Shown: piece by piece, positions 18,834 to 27,418 of the stretch | How the letters are laid out: each line of letters starts with the position of its first letter | How positions within the stretch are numbered: the first letter of the stretch is position 1 | Assembly: GCA_016931855.1 (NCBI GenBank) | Contig: JAFGDZ010000003.1 | Coordinates: 1 to 64,000 of the forward strand | Length of the DNA stretch: 64,000 nucleotides | Direction of reading: 5' to 3' | DNA from: Bacteroidales bacterium | GTDB lineage: Bacteria; Bacteroidota; Bacteroidia; Bacteroidales; Tenuifilaceae | Translations under genes and position numbers: made by a program | The notes under the pieces: generated by a model | What the model was told of the DNA's origin: nothing | What the model saw: only the letters and a program-made list of their open reading frames with translations | Database searches by the model: none

Positions 18834-18866
18834 GGAGACAGGCAAAACGGCCTGTCTCCTTTTTTT
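18834..18866 (+). terminator. Terminator between convergent phage genes
   Basis: The 9-bp stem GGAGACAGG / CCTGTCTCC (18834-18842 with 18851-18859) is followed by seven T. It ends plus-strand transcription just before the minus-strand gene that stops at 18865. Confidence 0.85.
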
Positions 18867-19416
18867 ATGTTGTGATGAACAGCGGTTCTGTATCTGTTGC
18901 CGTTTCAACTCTACCTACACTTGAACTGGATGTATTTATGCTTATTTCCGATACACTTTTTTTGTTGAATACTTTTTGTGCGCTTGCATCTTCCACGATA
19001 CAACTAAATGATATGCGATAAAGATTGCCAGCACCACCGCTTTCAATAGGCTTTACAGAAACCCTTCTTAGTTCGGAAAAGTTTTTACCATATCTACCAT
19101 GAAACGTTTTGTGTATTTCTGTTAGCAAGCGCAGAAAGTTTGTAGCGCTTTCGTTATTGTATGAACCGCTAAAAGAATCACCAAAGGTTTCAAAAAAAAG
19201 ATACATGTCTATTTGCATCTCACAATTTTGCATTAGCAAGCCTTTGTCCTCGCAAGCAGTTGTTTCAAAAGAAAGGAATAATGCTGGCGTTGGAAAAGGG
19301 AGTTCTTCGGTTAAGAATGAAACTTGCTCGTGCCAAAGGTCAACCCATGGTATTTCCTGTAATTCATTGTTGACTACTAGGGCTAATTCCTGATAAAGGT
19401 CTGTAAAAGCATTCAT
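18865..19416 (-). CDS. Phage protein, tail-terminator candidate
   Basis: The 183-residue protein starts NAFTDLYQELALVVNNEL and is not recognised by strong motifs. Position (last gene of the head-completion block, right after the gpG-like gene), size and an alpha/beta appearance suggest a gp37/tail-terminator-type protein that caps the tail tube. This is an inference from gene order. A TTTAAAC-type palindrome lies 20-40 bases upstream of its start. Confidence 0.55.
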   Translation of the reverse strand: MNAFTDLYQELALVVNNELQEIPWVDLWHEQVSFLTEELPFPTPALFLSFETTACEDKGLLMQNCEMQIDMYLFFETFGDSFSGSYNNESATNFLRLLTEIHKTFHGRYGKNFSELRRVSVKPIESGGAGNLYRISFSCIVEDASAQKVFNKKSVSEISINTSSSSVGRVETATDTEPLFITT

Positions 19417-19429
19417 TTATGTGTTGGTT

Positions 19430-19963
19430 TTATGCGTTTAAACGTTGTTTAAATGCTGTGTGTAATTCAACTTCGAATTGCTCTTTAAGTATATTTAGCA
19501 GCGTTTGGCTGTTACCTATGAATTTCTTTGGTGGTATCTTTATTTTGTCTCCTTCCTTTTTTAACGCCATGGCTTTACAGAACTCTGCCTTTTTTTTGTT
19601 TTTGTCTTTGAACTCAATGTGTTTAGCCCAGAAGAAATTTTTCATTTTAAGCGTAACAACGATGTAGCCTCCGCTGTTTTGAATCTCAGCGTAGTCTGAA
19701 TCGGCTATGACTGTTACTCTTTTTGTTGTCTCTTCTGTTTTTCTTATTGATTGCATTAACTTGCCGCTTTTGTACATTGTTCGCTTACCCGCTAATGGGT
19801 TTTGTGTTTTTGGCCATGCGTCAAAAGAAGAGTCTGTAAATCCTTGCTTTACAAAACTCTCTTTAAAAAACTTTACTGATTCTGAGCCAGCAATTCTAGC
19901 GGCTTTATGCTTTAAGCTTTCTGCTAGTTTCTTAAAATCTGGAACATGGTTTTTTTTTGCCAT
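19430..19963 (-). CDS. Phage virion morphogenesis protein (Mu gpG-like)
   Basis: This 177-residue protein resembles the Mu gpG/phage tail completion family: SFDAWP followed by a short GKR.MYKSGKLMQSIR segment and then VIADSDYAEIQNSGG. These match the usual 'W..l...l...TG.L..Si........i.s...YA.iHn.Gg' signature. It completes heads or joins head and tail. ATG 19963 is chosen because the 17 upstream residues overlap the intergenic hairpin side and look non-coding. It lies between the portal-MuF gene and the tail-terminator candidate. Confidence 0.8.
   Translation of the reverse strand: MAKKNHVPDFKKLAESLKHKAARIAGSESVKFFKESFVKQGFTDSSFDAWPKTQNPLAGKRTMYKSGKLMQSIRKTEETTKRVTVIADSDYAEIQNSGGYIVVTLKMKNFFWAKHIEFKDKNKKKAEFCKAMALKKEGDKIKIPPKKFIGNSQTLLNILKEQFEVELHTAFKQRLNA
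19437..19455 (+). repeat. Dispersed phage palindrome, copy between gpG and tail-terminator genes
   Basis: TTTAAACGTTGTTTAAATG, exact 7-base arms, 3-base spacer; lies 21-39 bases before the 19416 start codon. Confidence 0.65.
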
Positions 19964-20021
19964 AATTAGCTGTATATTTGTAACTCTGATGAGAGCGACT
20001 ACGGTCAATCTCAACCAAAAG

Positions 20022-20048
20022 AAGGCAGGGCTTAGGCTCTGCCTTTTT
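20022..20048. terminator. Hairpin between the portal-MuF and gpG genes
   Basis: The stem AAGGCAGGGC / GCTCTGCCTT (20022-20031 with 20036-20045) contains one G-T pair. The T-run is better on the plus strand, so on the minus-strand message it may act as an attenuator or processing stem rather than a full stop. Confidence 0.5.
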
Positions 20049-20051
20049 GAT

Positions 20052-22556
20052 TTAACCCAAGTTGTCTATAAACGCCTTAAACTGCCCGTTATTAACCTGA
20101 CCTCTGGTTATTCTTGACACCCTACTGTTGTTAATGACTATCACCTCTTTTATGTTCCTGTTGATATTGTTTAAACCACCAACTAGACGGCGTTTAAGAA
20201 CTGTTTTGTAGTCATCGGTGTTATTACTTATATCAACAATAAGGTAGTTAGCACCCTGTTTGTTTGCGGAGCTAATTGAGTTAATCAAGAAATTTTCAAG
20301 TGTTACAATGTTGCCATCTTTTGTTGTAGGGTTGTATGTTTTTAGATCCCCTTTTCTGTTTTGCGTTCCAATGCCTAATTCGGGGTTCTTGAAACCTTTT
20401 ACATTATTAACGTGAGGCCTTATGTATATATTTGTTTTTAACTCTTTGCAAAGAATCTTGGCGGCTTCAATGTTCTGAACGGTGTCTGCGGTGTCTGAAA
20501 AATCATTTATAAAAACCTTATGGTCATTAACCTTAATGCTTCTACTGTATGGAATGTACACTTTCATCTTTTCAGCATTTGTAAGCATATTTTTGCTTTT
20601 TCTTGCTGAAACAAAGTAACTATGCTCTGGAGTGAATATTTTTCCTGTAAATGCAGGGTTATTTCCCCATTGCTGGCTTACGCCTTTAACATCCCTATCT
20701 AGTGTTGGTGGTTCGTTGGTTTGTTCAAGCCAGCACCTACAACCAGGGTCGAATGGTGGAATTACTTTCCACTGATTTACAGGCTTTATTATTCCTTCAT
20801 TTGCTCTGTGAGAGTCTCTTACATTTTCGTCGCCAAAAGTTCTGAGTTTTAGGTACTGATAAATATCAATATCTTTTATGTACTGCTCAAAGTCACGAGC
20901 AGAACTAGCGGCATTAGCTGCAAACTTTTTCTCCACATCCATCCAGGTCTCGTTGTGTATAGTAACAGTCTGCTTTGCTTTTGCAATAAAGGACTCTTTT
21001 GTTACCTCAGTAGAAGCTAAATCGTTAAGCTTTTCCATCAGGCTAAAGGCTTTTGCGCCTGAGAATTTAAACAAGTTTTCTCTTATGCTTCTTGCTGTTG
21101 TTGATTCGTAATACCCATTACCCCACCCATCGTTAGCTTCTTTATTTAGAGATGCATAGTTCTTAAGTACTAAGTCTTTGTCTAAGTCAGCTGGTTTTAC
21201 TTCGCCGTTGTATATTGCATTGGCTAGCCTTTCGATGGCAGCATCCCAAGTTGCAGCAAATAGCGTGTACTTATCAACATGCAATGCGTTTATGCTAGGC
21301 TTTTTTTTTTGAGCAGTAACATTCATTTCTTCAGGATTCTGCTGCTTTTTACCTATTACAGGTAGGCCTGTTCTCTTTTTAATCTCATCAACATCGAATT
21401 CGTAATAGGCTGATAACTCTTTTACTCCGTTAATGTATTCTTCGATGTTAAGAGTTTCTTGGTTATCCCACACCAGTTGATGAGTTGCAAATGCTGCGTA
21501 CTTACTGCTTAGCTTTGCTAATGAGTGCCTTATTTTGCTGTTAAAGTAGTACTTAAATAATAGTTTGTCGGCTTCATACCTATCTTGCGCTACCCTTTCT
21601 TGTACCTCTGCAGAACCTACGAATGATTTAACATCGGTGGTGGCTGAACCGCCAAGTACGCTTTTGCTTATTTCATTGTTACATATGTCGTTTATGAGAG
21701 CCTTGTAACTTTGGTAGCCATCTACATTGTAGTTTGCAGGTATTGTTATTGTCTCATTACCCTGTAGCACCCCAAAATGATTAGACCTAAAGTTCTCCAG
21801 CATGTCAAACAGCTCATCGCGTCTAGTAGAGTCAAGTCTATCTGTTATTACAAATAGAGGTGGAACTCCATACTTTTCAATGAATGAAATCCATGAACCT
21901 AATGCTAATTTTTTTGCCAGCACAATCATGGCTAGTTGGTTAAGTAGCCCTAGTTCCCAATCTCCTCCAACTTGTACGTAGTAATCTTTGTAGAAGCCTT
22001 CTTTGTAACTTACTCCTGTTTCATCGTACTCTTCCTTTATTATAATGCCTTTTTGCGGAATGTAGTTGCTTTGGGGAATTTCTGTTACTCTAGTTAGTTC
22101 GCCATTCTCATCAACATCAAATAGTTCTATTAGTGTAGTTCCTTGAAAGTTTTTTGATAGAACGAGTTTAACAAGATCGTCGTACCATGGCCTCTCTAGT
22201 AGGCCTTTTAACTCATCGTTTTCTACACCTTTTTCGTTTACTATTTTGAAAGAAGATCGTGTTGTTCTTAGTATTCTGGTGTTAATAACTCCAGAGAGGT
22301 GAGGGTCTAACATCAATGACTGATTAAACCTCATTAACATCCCTCTTCGTGGATTAATGGGGTCGGTTGCTGCTGTCACTGATGTGATCCAATCTCCAAT
22401 AAGCTTACGATTGTAAAACGTTGACTGCCTACTCCATTCAGCTTTTTTTGCTGTTCTGTTGTAGTATTCGTTGAATATGCTGCTGTTTTTAGCCCTGCTA
22501 ACAATGAACGATTCTGCAGCAGTTTTTATCCTATCTATAATGTTTGTTTTGGCCAT
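20052..22556 (-). CDS. Portal (DUF935)-MuF fusion with C-terminal BECR/CdiA-C-like domain
   Basis: The 834-residue protein has three parts. Residues 1 to ~400 resemble the Mu gp29-type portal (DUF935: LIGDWITSV, TSRNIL-like trimming of ...TDRLDSTRRDELFDML). Residues ~420-650 are a MuF/SPP1 gp7-type minor head domain ending in RDSHRANEG...IPPFDPGCRCW (Cys606, Cys608). Residues ~660-834 look like a CdiA C-terminal (BECR-fold) nuclease-type domain: EAAKILCKEL..NIYIRPHV, then KNPELGIGTQNRKGDLKTY, and QGANYLIVDIS...LKRRL. In Mu these first two are separate genes. MuF proteins with C-terminal toxin domains are a known polymorphic-toxin class of temperate phages. No obvious immunity gene follows. 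The start codon abuts a TTTAAAC palindrome. Confidence 0.85.
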   Translation of the reverse strand: MAKTNIIDRIKTAAESFIVSRAKNSSIFNEYYNRTAKKAEWSRQSTFYNRKLIGDWITSVTAATDPINPRRGMLMRFNQSLMLDPHLSGVINTRILRTTRSSFKIVNEKGVENDELKGLLERPWYDDLVKLVLSKNFQGTTLIELFDVDENGELTRVTEIPQSNYIPQKGIIIKEEYDETGVSYKEGFYKDYYVQVGGDWELGLLNQLAMIVLAKKLALGSWISFIEKYGVPPLFVITDRLDSTRRDELFDMLENFRSNHFGVLQGNETITIPANYNVDGYQSYKALINDICNNEISKSVLGGSATTDVKSFVGSAEVQERVAQDRYEADKLLFKYYFNSKIRHSLAKLSSKYAAFATHQLVWDNQETLNIEEYINGVKELSAYYEFDVDEIKKRTGLPVIGKKQQNPEEMNVTAQKKKPSINALHVDKYTLFAATWDAAIERLANAIYNGEVKPADLDKDLVLKNYASLNKEANDGWGNGYYESTTARSIRENLFKFSGAKAFSLMEKLNDLASTEVTKESFIAKAKQTVTIHNETWMDVEKKFAANAASSARDFEQYIKDIDIYQYLKLRTFGDENVRDSHRANEGIIKPVNQWKVIPPFDPGCRCWLEQTNEPPTLDRDVKGVSQQWGNNPAFTGKIFTPEHSYFVSARKSKNMLTNAEKMKVYIPYSRSIKVNDHKVFINDFSDTADTVQNIEAAKILCKELKTNIYIRPHVNNVKGFKNPELGIGTQNRKGDLKTYNPTTKDGNIVTLENFLINSISSANKQGANYLIVDISNNTDDYKTVLKRRLVGGLNNINRNIKEVIVINNSRVSRITRGQVNNGQFKAFIDNLG

Positions 22557-22572
22557 TTAAGTAGTGTTTAAA
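22554..22572 (-). repeat. Dispersed phage palindrome, copy at portal start
   Basis: TTTAAACACTACTTAAATG (minus strand) ends exactly in the portal-MuF start codon. It is identical over 19 bases to the copy at 46389-46407. Confidence 0.75.
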
Positions 22573-23005
22573 CAAAATTATTGTCGTTAGTGCTATTGCC
22601 CCAAAGAGGAGAGACTGGTGAGCCATCGAAGTTTATTAATAATGGGCATCCGATTAAATCCATTGCCCCGGCTTGTATCTTTTCAAGCGTTTTTATTGCT
22701 TCTTTGTACAGCTCAACATAATCGTCGGGAACTTTCCTTGCTGCATTTCTCTTTACGGCTCTATACACTACAATGCTGGATATTAGTTGAACAAGAACCC
22801 CATTCCTTATAGGAGTATCAGAAAAGATTTCAACATGATTATATCTCCTTGAGATGTAAGATATAACTAGGTCGATGGCTTTGGATTCAATGTCGATTAT
22901 AATGTCGTTGTCAGCTAAAGGTATTGCAGTGTCCATGGCAACGCTTTCGTTAATTAATCTCTCATGGATTATTGCAACAATATCATCTTTATTAATGTAT
23001 CTCAT
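22568..23005 (-). CDS. Mu gp36-like phage protein (DUF1320)
   Basis: This 145-residue protein resembles the gp36/DUF1320 family: RYI..DDI....I...L and a central AIDLVISYISRRYNH motif with a VYRAVKRNAARKVPDDYVELYKEA segment. The family is thought to sit at the head-tail connector. It lies between terminase and portal, a different position from Mu where it follows the capsid gene. There are 4 bases between its start and the terminase stop. Confidence 0.75.
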   Translation of the reverse strand: MRYINKDDIVAIIHERLINESVAMDTAIPLADNDIIIDIESKAIDLVISYISRRYNHVEIFSDTPIRNGVLVQLISSIVVYRAVKRNAARKVPDDYVELYKEAIKTLEKIQAGAMDLIGCPLLINFDGSPVSPLWGNSTNDNNFV

Positions 23006-23009
23006 ATTC

Positions 23010-24551
23010 TTATGGTATTTCGTGAGTTTTCTTCATTAATCCAGCTTTCCATGATTTTCCTCCGTCTTTAGCCCTTTTGTTTGTGCAGTAGAGCTCAAGT
23101 TTAGAAATTGCTTGCTGGTCTGCGTCGGGGCTATCATCGTGCTCAGTACTGCCTTCTTCAACAGCGCAAAGTTGCATAATGCCTATTTGGGTATCGGAAT
23201 GGCTTTTTAACTTTTCGTTGTAATAAGTGCGACCATTTTGATAGTAGGGTTGCATGGTAATCATGCGCATGGTTTTGTTGGTGCGCGGGGTATCAACCTT
23301 CATTAGATTTAAGTTAATTCCCGATTCATCCTCCACCTCATTAATGGTTCGTTCAACTTCGCCATTCCAGAATTGCGACTCGTATTGAAAAATGATGTTA
23401 ACTCCACGGTCAAGTTTCTTCTTAAAATCGCACAGCCACTCAACAGCGCGTTTCATTGTAGATTGCTTTACATAGCAATCTATTAACCAGTAGTCGGTAC
23501 CATGCAAACCCCACGCTCTGCATGCGTTGTAGTCGCTTTTTTCGTTGTCGGTATATGCTATGTCCCAGTGCACTACAATCATTTTAAACTCGTGAAGTGG
23601 CGGCATGGGCGCCCATTGTATTTGGTCTTCGGAAAATATGGTGCCTTCAATTTTTGATTCGTGCAAATACTCGGCATGTGCAGCAACTATGCCCATGTCC
23701 TTTTCTTGTTGGCGGTAGTATTCGGCTGAGTACATTGAATGCCATGCTGGTTTATGGGTAACTTTGTCGTAAGCCTTAATTTGATGCACAACGTAGTGAG
23801 GGTGCCGCTCCTGCAAAAAGGTTTGCGTCATGACCCTGGCAAATTTGTTATTGGCGTAAAGAAGTCGGCGTATTGACCCTGTCATTGTGGGAATAATGTC
23901 CCTTTCAATTTGCTCGGCCTGTTTACGCATGCGCTTGGGGTTGCTTATGGTATCTGGCGTTTCCAAATCGTCAATTGTCCAGAGATTTGGACGGCGTTGC
24001 TTAACGCGCACGCCGCGCACCTTCTTTTTTATACCGAAGGCCATACCAATAAAGCGTTGGTCTATTGTTTTGAAGTTGCCTATTTCCCAATCGCCTTCAC
24101 ACTTCTGTTGGCCAAAATCATGAACTAACAAAGGATTTCCCTCAAGCTCAGCCTGCACATCGGCTAATAGCTCTTGAGCCCTTTCCTTGCTATCACTCAT
24201 TAAGCAGAAAAACACATCTTCGCCACGAATCCATAGGTGCAGCGGTATAATCACATCGCACCAAACCGATTTAGCCAAGCCGCGCCCCCATTCTGCAAAC
24301 CCCTTAAATAGAGGATCGGCTTCTACTTTGTTGGCAAAATCTATTTGGAATGGAGCGCACTTAGCTGTAGCGTAATGAGGGAGATATGTCATTACCATAT
24401 AGGCTATATCTTTCTGAGCTCGTTCGATCCTCGCTTTTTGTTCAGCTTTTGTTTCGAACGGGTTAACCTCATTGGCTTTTCGGACTATCTCTAACTTCTT
24501 TAGATACTCCTCCGCTTTTATTTTGTCCGCTTTTGCTCTTGATGTAGCCAT
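23010..24551 (-). CDS. Terminase large subunit (Mu gp28-like)
   Basis: The 513-residue packaging motor has a Walker A-like GRGLAKS (89-95), Walker B WTIDDLE (191-197) and an RNase H-like nuclease beginning VHWDIAYTD (Asp330). The ATPase drives DNA into the head and the nuclease cuts headful packaged DNA. In Mu-type phages this takes host sequence from both sides. Its start overlaps the small subunit stop by one base. Confidence 0.92.
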   Translation of the reverse strand: MATSRAKADKIKAEEYLKKLEIVRKANEVNPFETKAEQKARIERAQKDIAYMVMTYLPHYATAKCAPFQIDFANKVEADPLFKGFAEWGRGLAKSVWCDVIIPLHLWIRGEDVFFCLMSDSKERAQELLADVQAELEGNPLLVHDFGQQKCEGDWEIGNFKTIDQRFIGMAFGIKKKVRGVRVKQRRPNLWTIDDLETPDTISNPKRMRKQAEQIERDIIPTMTGSIRRLLYANNKFARVMTQTFLQERHPHYVVHQIKAYDKVTHKPAWHSMYSAEYYRQQEKDMGIVAAHAEYLHESKIEGTIFSEDQIQWAPMPPLHEFKMIVVHWDIAYTDNEKSDYNACRAWGLHGTDYWLIDCYVKQSTMKRAVEWLCDFKKKLDRGVNIIFQYESQFWNGEVERTINEVEDESGINLNLMKVDTPRTNKTMRMITMQPYYQNGRTYYNEKLKSHSDTQIGIMQLCAVEEGSTEHDDSPDADQQAISKLELYCTNKRAKDGGKSWKAGLMKKTHEIP

Positions 24552-25105
24552 TACCCAATATCTATGGTTTTCTTTCGAATCAATATGCCTTGGAAGTCAA
24601 CTGTTTTTGCCCACAGGGATTCATCGTAGCTTCTAAGCGCGTTAAAGATTTCATCCATAACATCAATGAACACTCCCAGTGTGTAGTTTTTTGCGCTAAT
24701 TGTCATGAGCGTTTTGTTTATTTTGCTCATATCATCGGTAATGGCACTGGCTTTCTTCCGCAACCGAACTTCTTCTTCTGCGTTGTTTTCGTTAATTGCG
24801 GTTTGTATTTGAGTTTCAATAGTTAGTCGCTGCTTGGCCAATAGGCTGAGCAGTTTTTTTGTGTTCTCTACATCTACAGAACTGGTGTGCTGCCTAGACT
24901 CTCTTTCCTCTCGCCATCTGCCTTCTTTAGACCATTTAGACAGAGTTGCTTCGGAGATATTAAGCATATTGGCAACTACTTTTTGATCTAACCCCTGCAC
25001 TACAACGTACTCATAAGCTGTGCGCTTTAGCTTGTCGTAATCACTGCGCTTTAGCTGTTTCCGCTTTTCTGTCTTTTTATCGGATGTTTTTTTGATTGGC
25101 GCCAT
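24551..25105 (-). CDS. Terminase small subunit (Mu gp27-like)
   Basis: The 184-residue protein has a lysine-rich start and a helix-turn-helix (YEYVVVQGLDQKVVANMLNI.SEATLSKWSKEGRW), followed by a coiled-coil region. It would recognise DNA and load the large subunit encoded immediately downstream. It is the first gene of the leftward late block. Confidence 0.82.
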   Translation of the reverse strand: MAPIKKTSDKKTEKRKQLKRSDYDKLKRTAYEYVVVQGLDQKVVANMLNISEATLSKWSKEGRWREERESRQHTSSVDVENTKKLLSLLAKQRLTIETQIQTAINENNAEEEVRLRKKASAITDDMSKINKTLMTISAKNYTLGVFIDVMDEIFNALRSYDESLWAKTVDFQGILIRKKTIDIG

Positions 25106-25318
25106 AGCATTTGTCTTTTATGCAAAGGTGTTTGTAATAAACTGGTTTGTAAAAACTTGATTTTATCTACATGCTTTTTTTAAGGATAAAGAGTCTTGTG
25201 GGTTTATGAAAAGCACAAAATGCAAGTTGTTGAAATTGTGATTTGTAGAAGCGTGTAAAAGAGAAAACCTTTGTAACTCTTGATAGCGAAAAATCACATT
25301 AAACAAAAAGAATCATGC
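25106..25318. promoter_or_regulatory. Divergent late control region
   Basis: About 210 AT-rich bases lie between the leftward head-packaging block and the rightward capsid/tail block. Both late transcripts must begin here or nearby. No perfect TAnnTTTG box is seen in either direction (ACCTTTG near 25268 is the closest on the plus strand), which fits promoters that need a phage activator. Confidence 0.45.
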
Positions 25319-26428
25319 ATGAATAGAAAAGTGCTACAAATTAACTGCTATGCTGAAGGGCAGATAGCAAGGGTTGATATAATTGGTTCTATCTCGGAAT
25401 GGGGTAGGAACAATGCAGTTGATATGAGAACTCGTTGTCAGGAACTAAAAGATAGCGGTGCAAGCAAGTGCCATGTTTATTTAATGACAGTGGGAGGTGA
25501 TTGTTTCCAGGCAAACGAAATCGTAAACATTCTTAATGAAGTTTTTGGTGGATACACAAGTGAGGGTGGAGCGTTGGTTGCTAGCGCTGGCACTTACATA
25601 AGTGTTTGCTCTGCTTTCTCTGAACAGGCAAGAAATGGCCAGTACATGATTCATAAGCCTTCTGGTTGGATAGAGGGAAATGAACAGGATGTGGAGAATT
25701 ACCTCAAGCTTTTAAAGAACATGACGGCAACGTACTACGATGCGTATAAGGCCAGACTAAAAAAGCCAGAAGCTGATTTTAAAGCAAAATGGAATGCTGG
25801 TGATTTTTGGATGACAGCGCAAGAAGCTGTTGAGTGGGGGTTCCTTAACTCAATAAAAGAACCCGTTAGGATTGATGAAGATACGGCGTCTGCAATTAAA
25901 GAGAGCGGTTCGCCAATTGCTGTTGTTAATATTGACTCAAAACCCAATTACAAAGATGAAATGGAACTAAAAGCAATCGCTAAAAGCTTGGGGTTGCCCG
26001 AAGATGCAACACAAGAACAAGTTAACGCCAAAATAGCAGACAATGCTAAAAAGGCTGGTGAGTACGATACTCTTAAAGCCCAACAGGAGCAAAAGGAAAA
26101 GCTTGATAAGGCCTCTAAGGTAAAAGCTAAGCTTGATGAAGCCGAACTTAAAAAGATAATTAAGGCGGACTCAAGGAAGAAGTGGGAAGAGGCTTACGAG
26201 AGAGATTTTGAAGGAACCGATGCGTTACTCGCTTCGCTTTCCGTTGTTCCTGGCTCCCTATCAAGCCAACTGGTAGTTTCTACGCAATCAGGTGCTACGC
26301 TGAATGGCAAAACTTTCGAGGAGCTACAGGAAAGCGATCCTGATGCTCTTATGGAACTTCACGAAAAGGATCCTGCCGCTTACGAAGCGCTGTTTGCGGA
26401 TTGGAAGAAACGCAAAAAACTAATATAG
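25319..26428 (+). CDS. ClpP-like head maturation protease with scaffold tail
   Basis: The 369-residue protein has an N-terminal ClpP/S14-type serine protease: Ser89 in ALVASAGTYISV and His112 in YMIHKPSG. From about residue 215 it is charged and helical (coiled-coil-like), as in Mu gpI where protease and scaffold share a reading frame. It processes capsid assembly intermediates. ATG 25319 is used; 13 upstream residues are unlikely to be coding. The capsid gene's Shine-Dalgarno overlaps its stop. Confidence 0.87.
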   Translation: MNRKVLQINCYAEGQIARVDIIGSISEWGRNNAVDMRTRCQELKDSGASKCHVYLMTVGGDCFQANEIVNILNEVFGGYTSEGGALVASAGTYISVCSAFSEQARNGQYMIHKPSGWIEGNEQDVENYLKLLKNMTATYYDAYKARLKKPEADFKAKWNAGDFWMTAQEAVEWGFLNSIKEPVRIDEDTASAIKESGSPIAVVNIDSKPNYKDEMELKAIAKSLGLPEDATQEQVNAKIADNAKKAGEYDTLKAQQEQKEKLDKASKVKAKLDEAELKKIIKADSRKKWEEAYERDFEGTDALLASLSVVPGSLSSQLVVSTQSGATLNGKTFEELQESDPDALMELHEKDPAAYEALFADWKKRKKLI

Positions 26429-26433
26429 GAGGT
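26427..26433 (+). promoter_or_regulatory. Strong Shine-Dalgarno for the capsid gene
   Basis: AGGAGGT seven bases before ATG 26440 decides the capsid start. Such a strong site is rare in Bacteroidota and suits a highly made protein. Confidence 0.75.
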
Positions 26434-26439
26434 AATTTA

Positions 26440-27369
26440 ATGGCAACAATGCTTGATGGTAACTGGCTAAATCAGTACGTAGCTCCACAACTCCTTGAGG
26501 AGTTTAAAAACTTCAAGGATGATTTTATAGGTACTCTAAAAGGAGCGCCTGCATCGGCAATTACTGCTGATGGTATTAGGTTCAACAAGCTCATTAACAA
26601 CGTGGGCTTCTTGGTTAACAACACAGCCGAGCTGACTGCCAAGAAGATGAACGGGAAGAAAGCCTTTGTTGAGTGGGAAAAGTACGATACAGAGCCAACT
26701 GCAGTTGATGATGCAGAGATTAGGTCGTTGAACTACGACAAGCGTGCCGCTGTGCGAGTTAAGCACGCAGAGTCCTTTAAAATGGGAATTCGCGACCATG
26801 TTATGTGGAAACTAGCACCTGGCGATGACACTAGTACAGATATGCCAGTGATTCGAACCACAGGGGCTGATGACGGAACTGGTCGTAAGCGCTTGACTTT
26901 TGGCGATATGGTTAAGTACTTGGAGAGGGTTAAGGGTCTTAACCTTTCTGACGAATCCCAACTTTACATTATTCTATGTCCAGAGCACGAAACCGACCTT
27001 GTTTTGGATAGAGATAGTGCTAATTACTTCAGTAATCGCGAGATTTTCTTCGACACTGCCACGGGGAAGGTTAAGTCTATTATGGGCTTTAAGTTCTTTT
27101 CTAATAGCGCTGTGCTTGCGTACAACAATGCTGGAGAAAAACTGGCAAAGGGTGCAGCCTTGACTTCTACCGACAGACGCGCCTCTTTATTCTACTATGC
27201 CCCAAACACAGTTTATCATATCAATGCTGTTAAGGTGCTGTATAAGCCTGAAACCACCGATACCAAGTCGGCCGATCCTACCTCTGAATTTAGAACTCAA
27301 ACCTATGGGCTTGTAGATAGGGTTCAAGATTATGGTTTTGGCGCCATTGTATCTGGTATTGTAGTATAG
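26440..27369 (+). CDS. Major capsid protein
   Basis: The 309-residue protein follows the protease/scaffold gene and is followed by tail genes, the standard capsid position. It begins ATMLDGNWLNQYVAPQLLEEF and includes VKHAESFKMGIRDHVMWKLAPGDD and a C-terminal region rich in beta structure, compatible with an HK97-type shell. The start at 26440 is set by the AGGAGGT upstream and by overlap with the preceding stop. Confidence 0.83.
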   Translation: MATMLDGNWLNQYVAPQLLEEFKNFKDDFIGTLKGAPASAITADGIRFNKLINNVGFLVNNTAELTAKKMNGKKAFVEWEKYDTEPTAVDDAEIRSLNYDKRAAVRVKHAESFKMGIRDHVMWKLAPGDDTSTDMPVIRTTGADDGTGRKRLTFGDMVKYLERVKGLNLSDESQLYIILCPEHETDLVLDRDSANYFSNREIFFDTATGKVKSIMGFKFFSNSAVLAYNNAGEKLAKGAALTSTDRRASLFYYAPNTVYHINAVKVLYKPETTDTKSADPTSEFRTQTYGLVDRVQDYGFGAIVSGIVV

Positions 27370-27377
27370 TAAAATCA

Positions 27378-27401
27378 GGACTCACGCTATAGCGTGAGTC
27401 C
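27378..27401 (+). terminator. Perfect 24-bp palindrome after the capsid gene
   Basis: GGACTCACGCTA and its exact complement follow the capsid stop by 8 bases and precede the next gene by 17. There is no T-run, so it may be a partial terminator or an mRNA-stabilising hairpin that raises capsid over tail expression. Confidence 0.6.
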
Positions 27402-27418
27402 ATAATACTTAATAAAGC

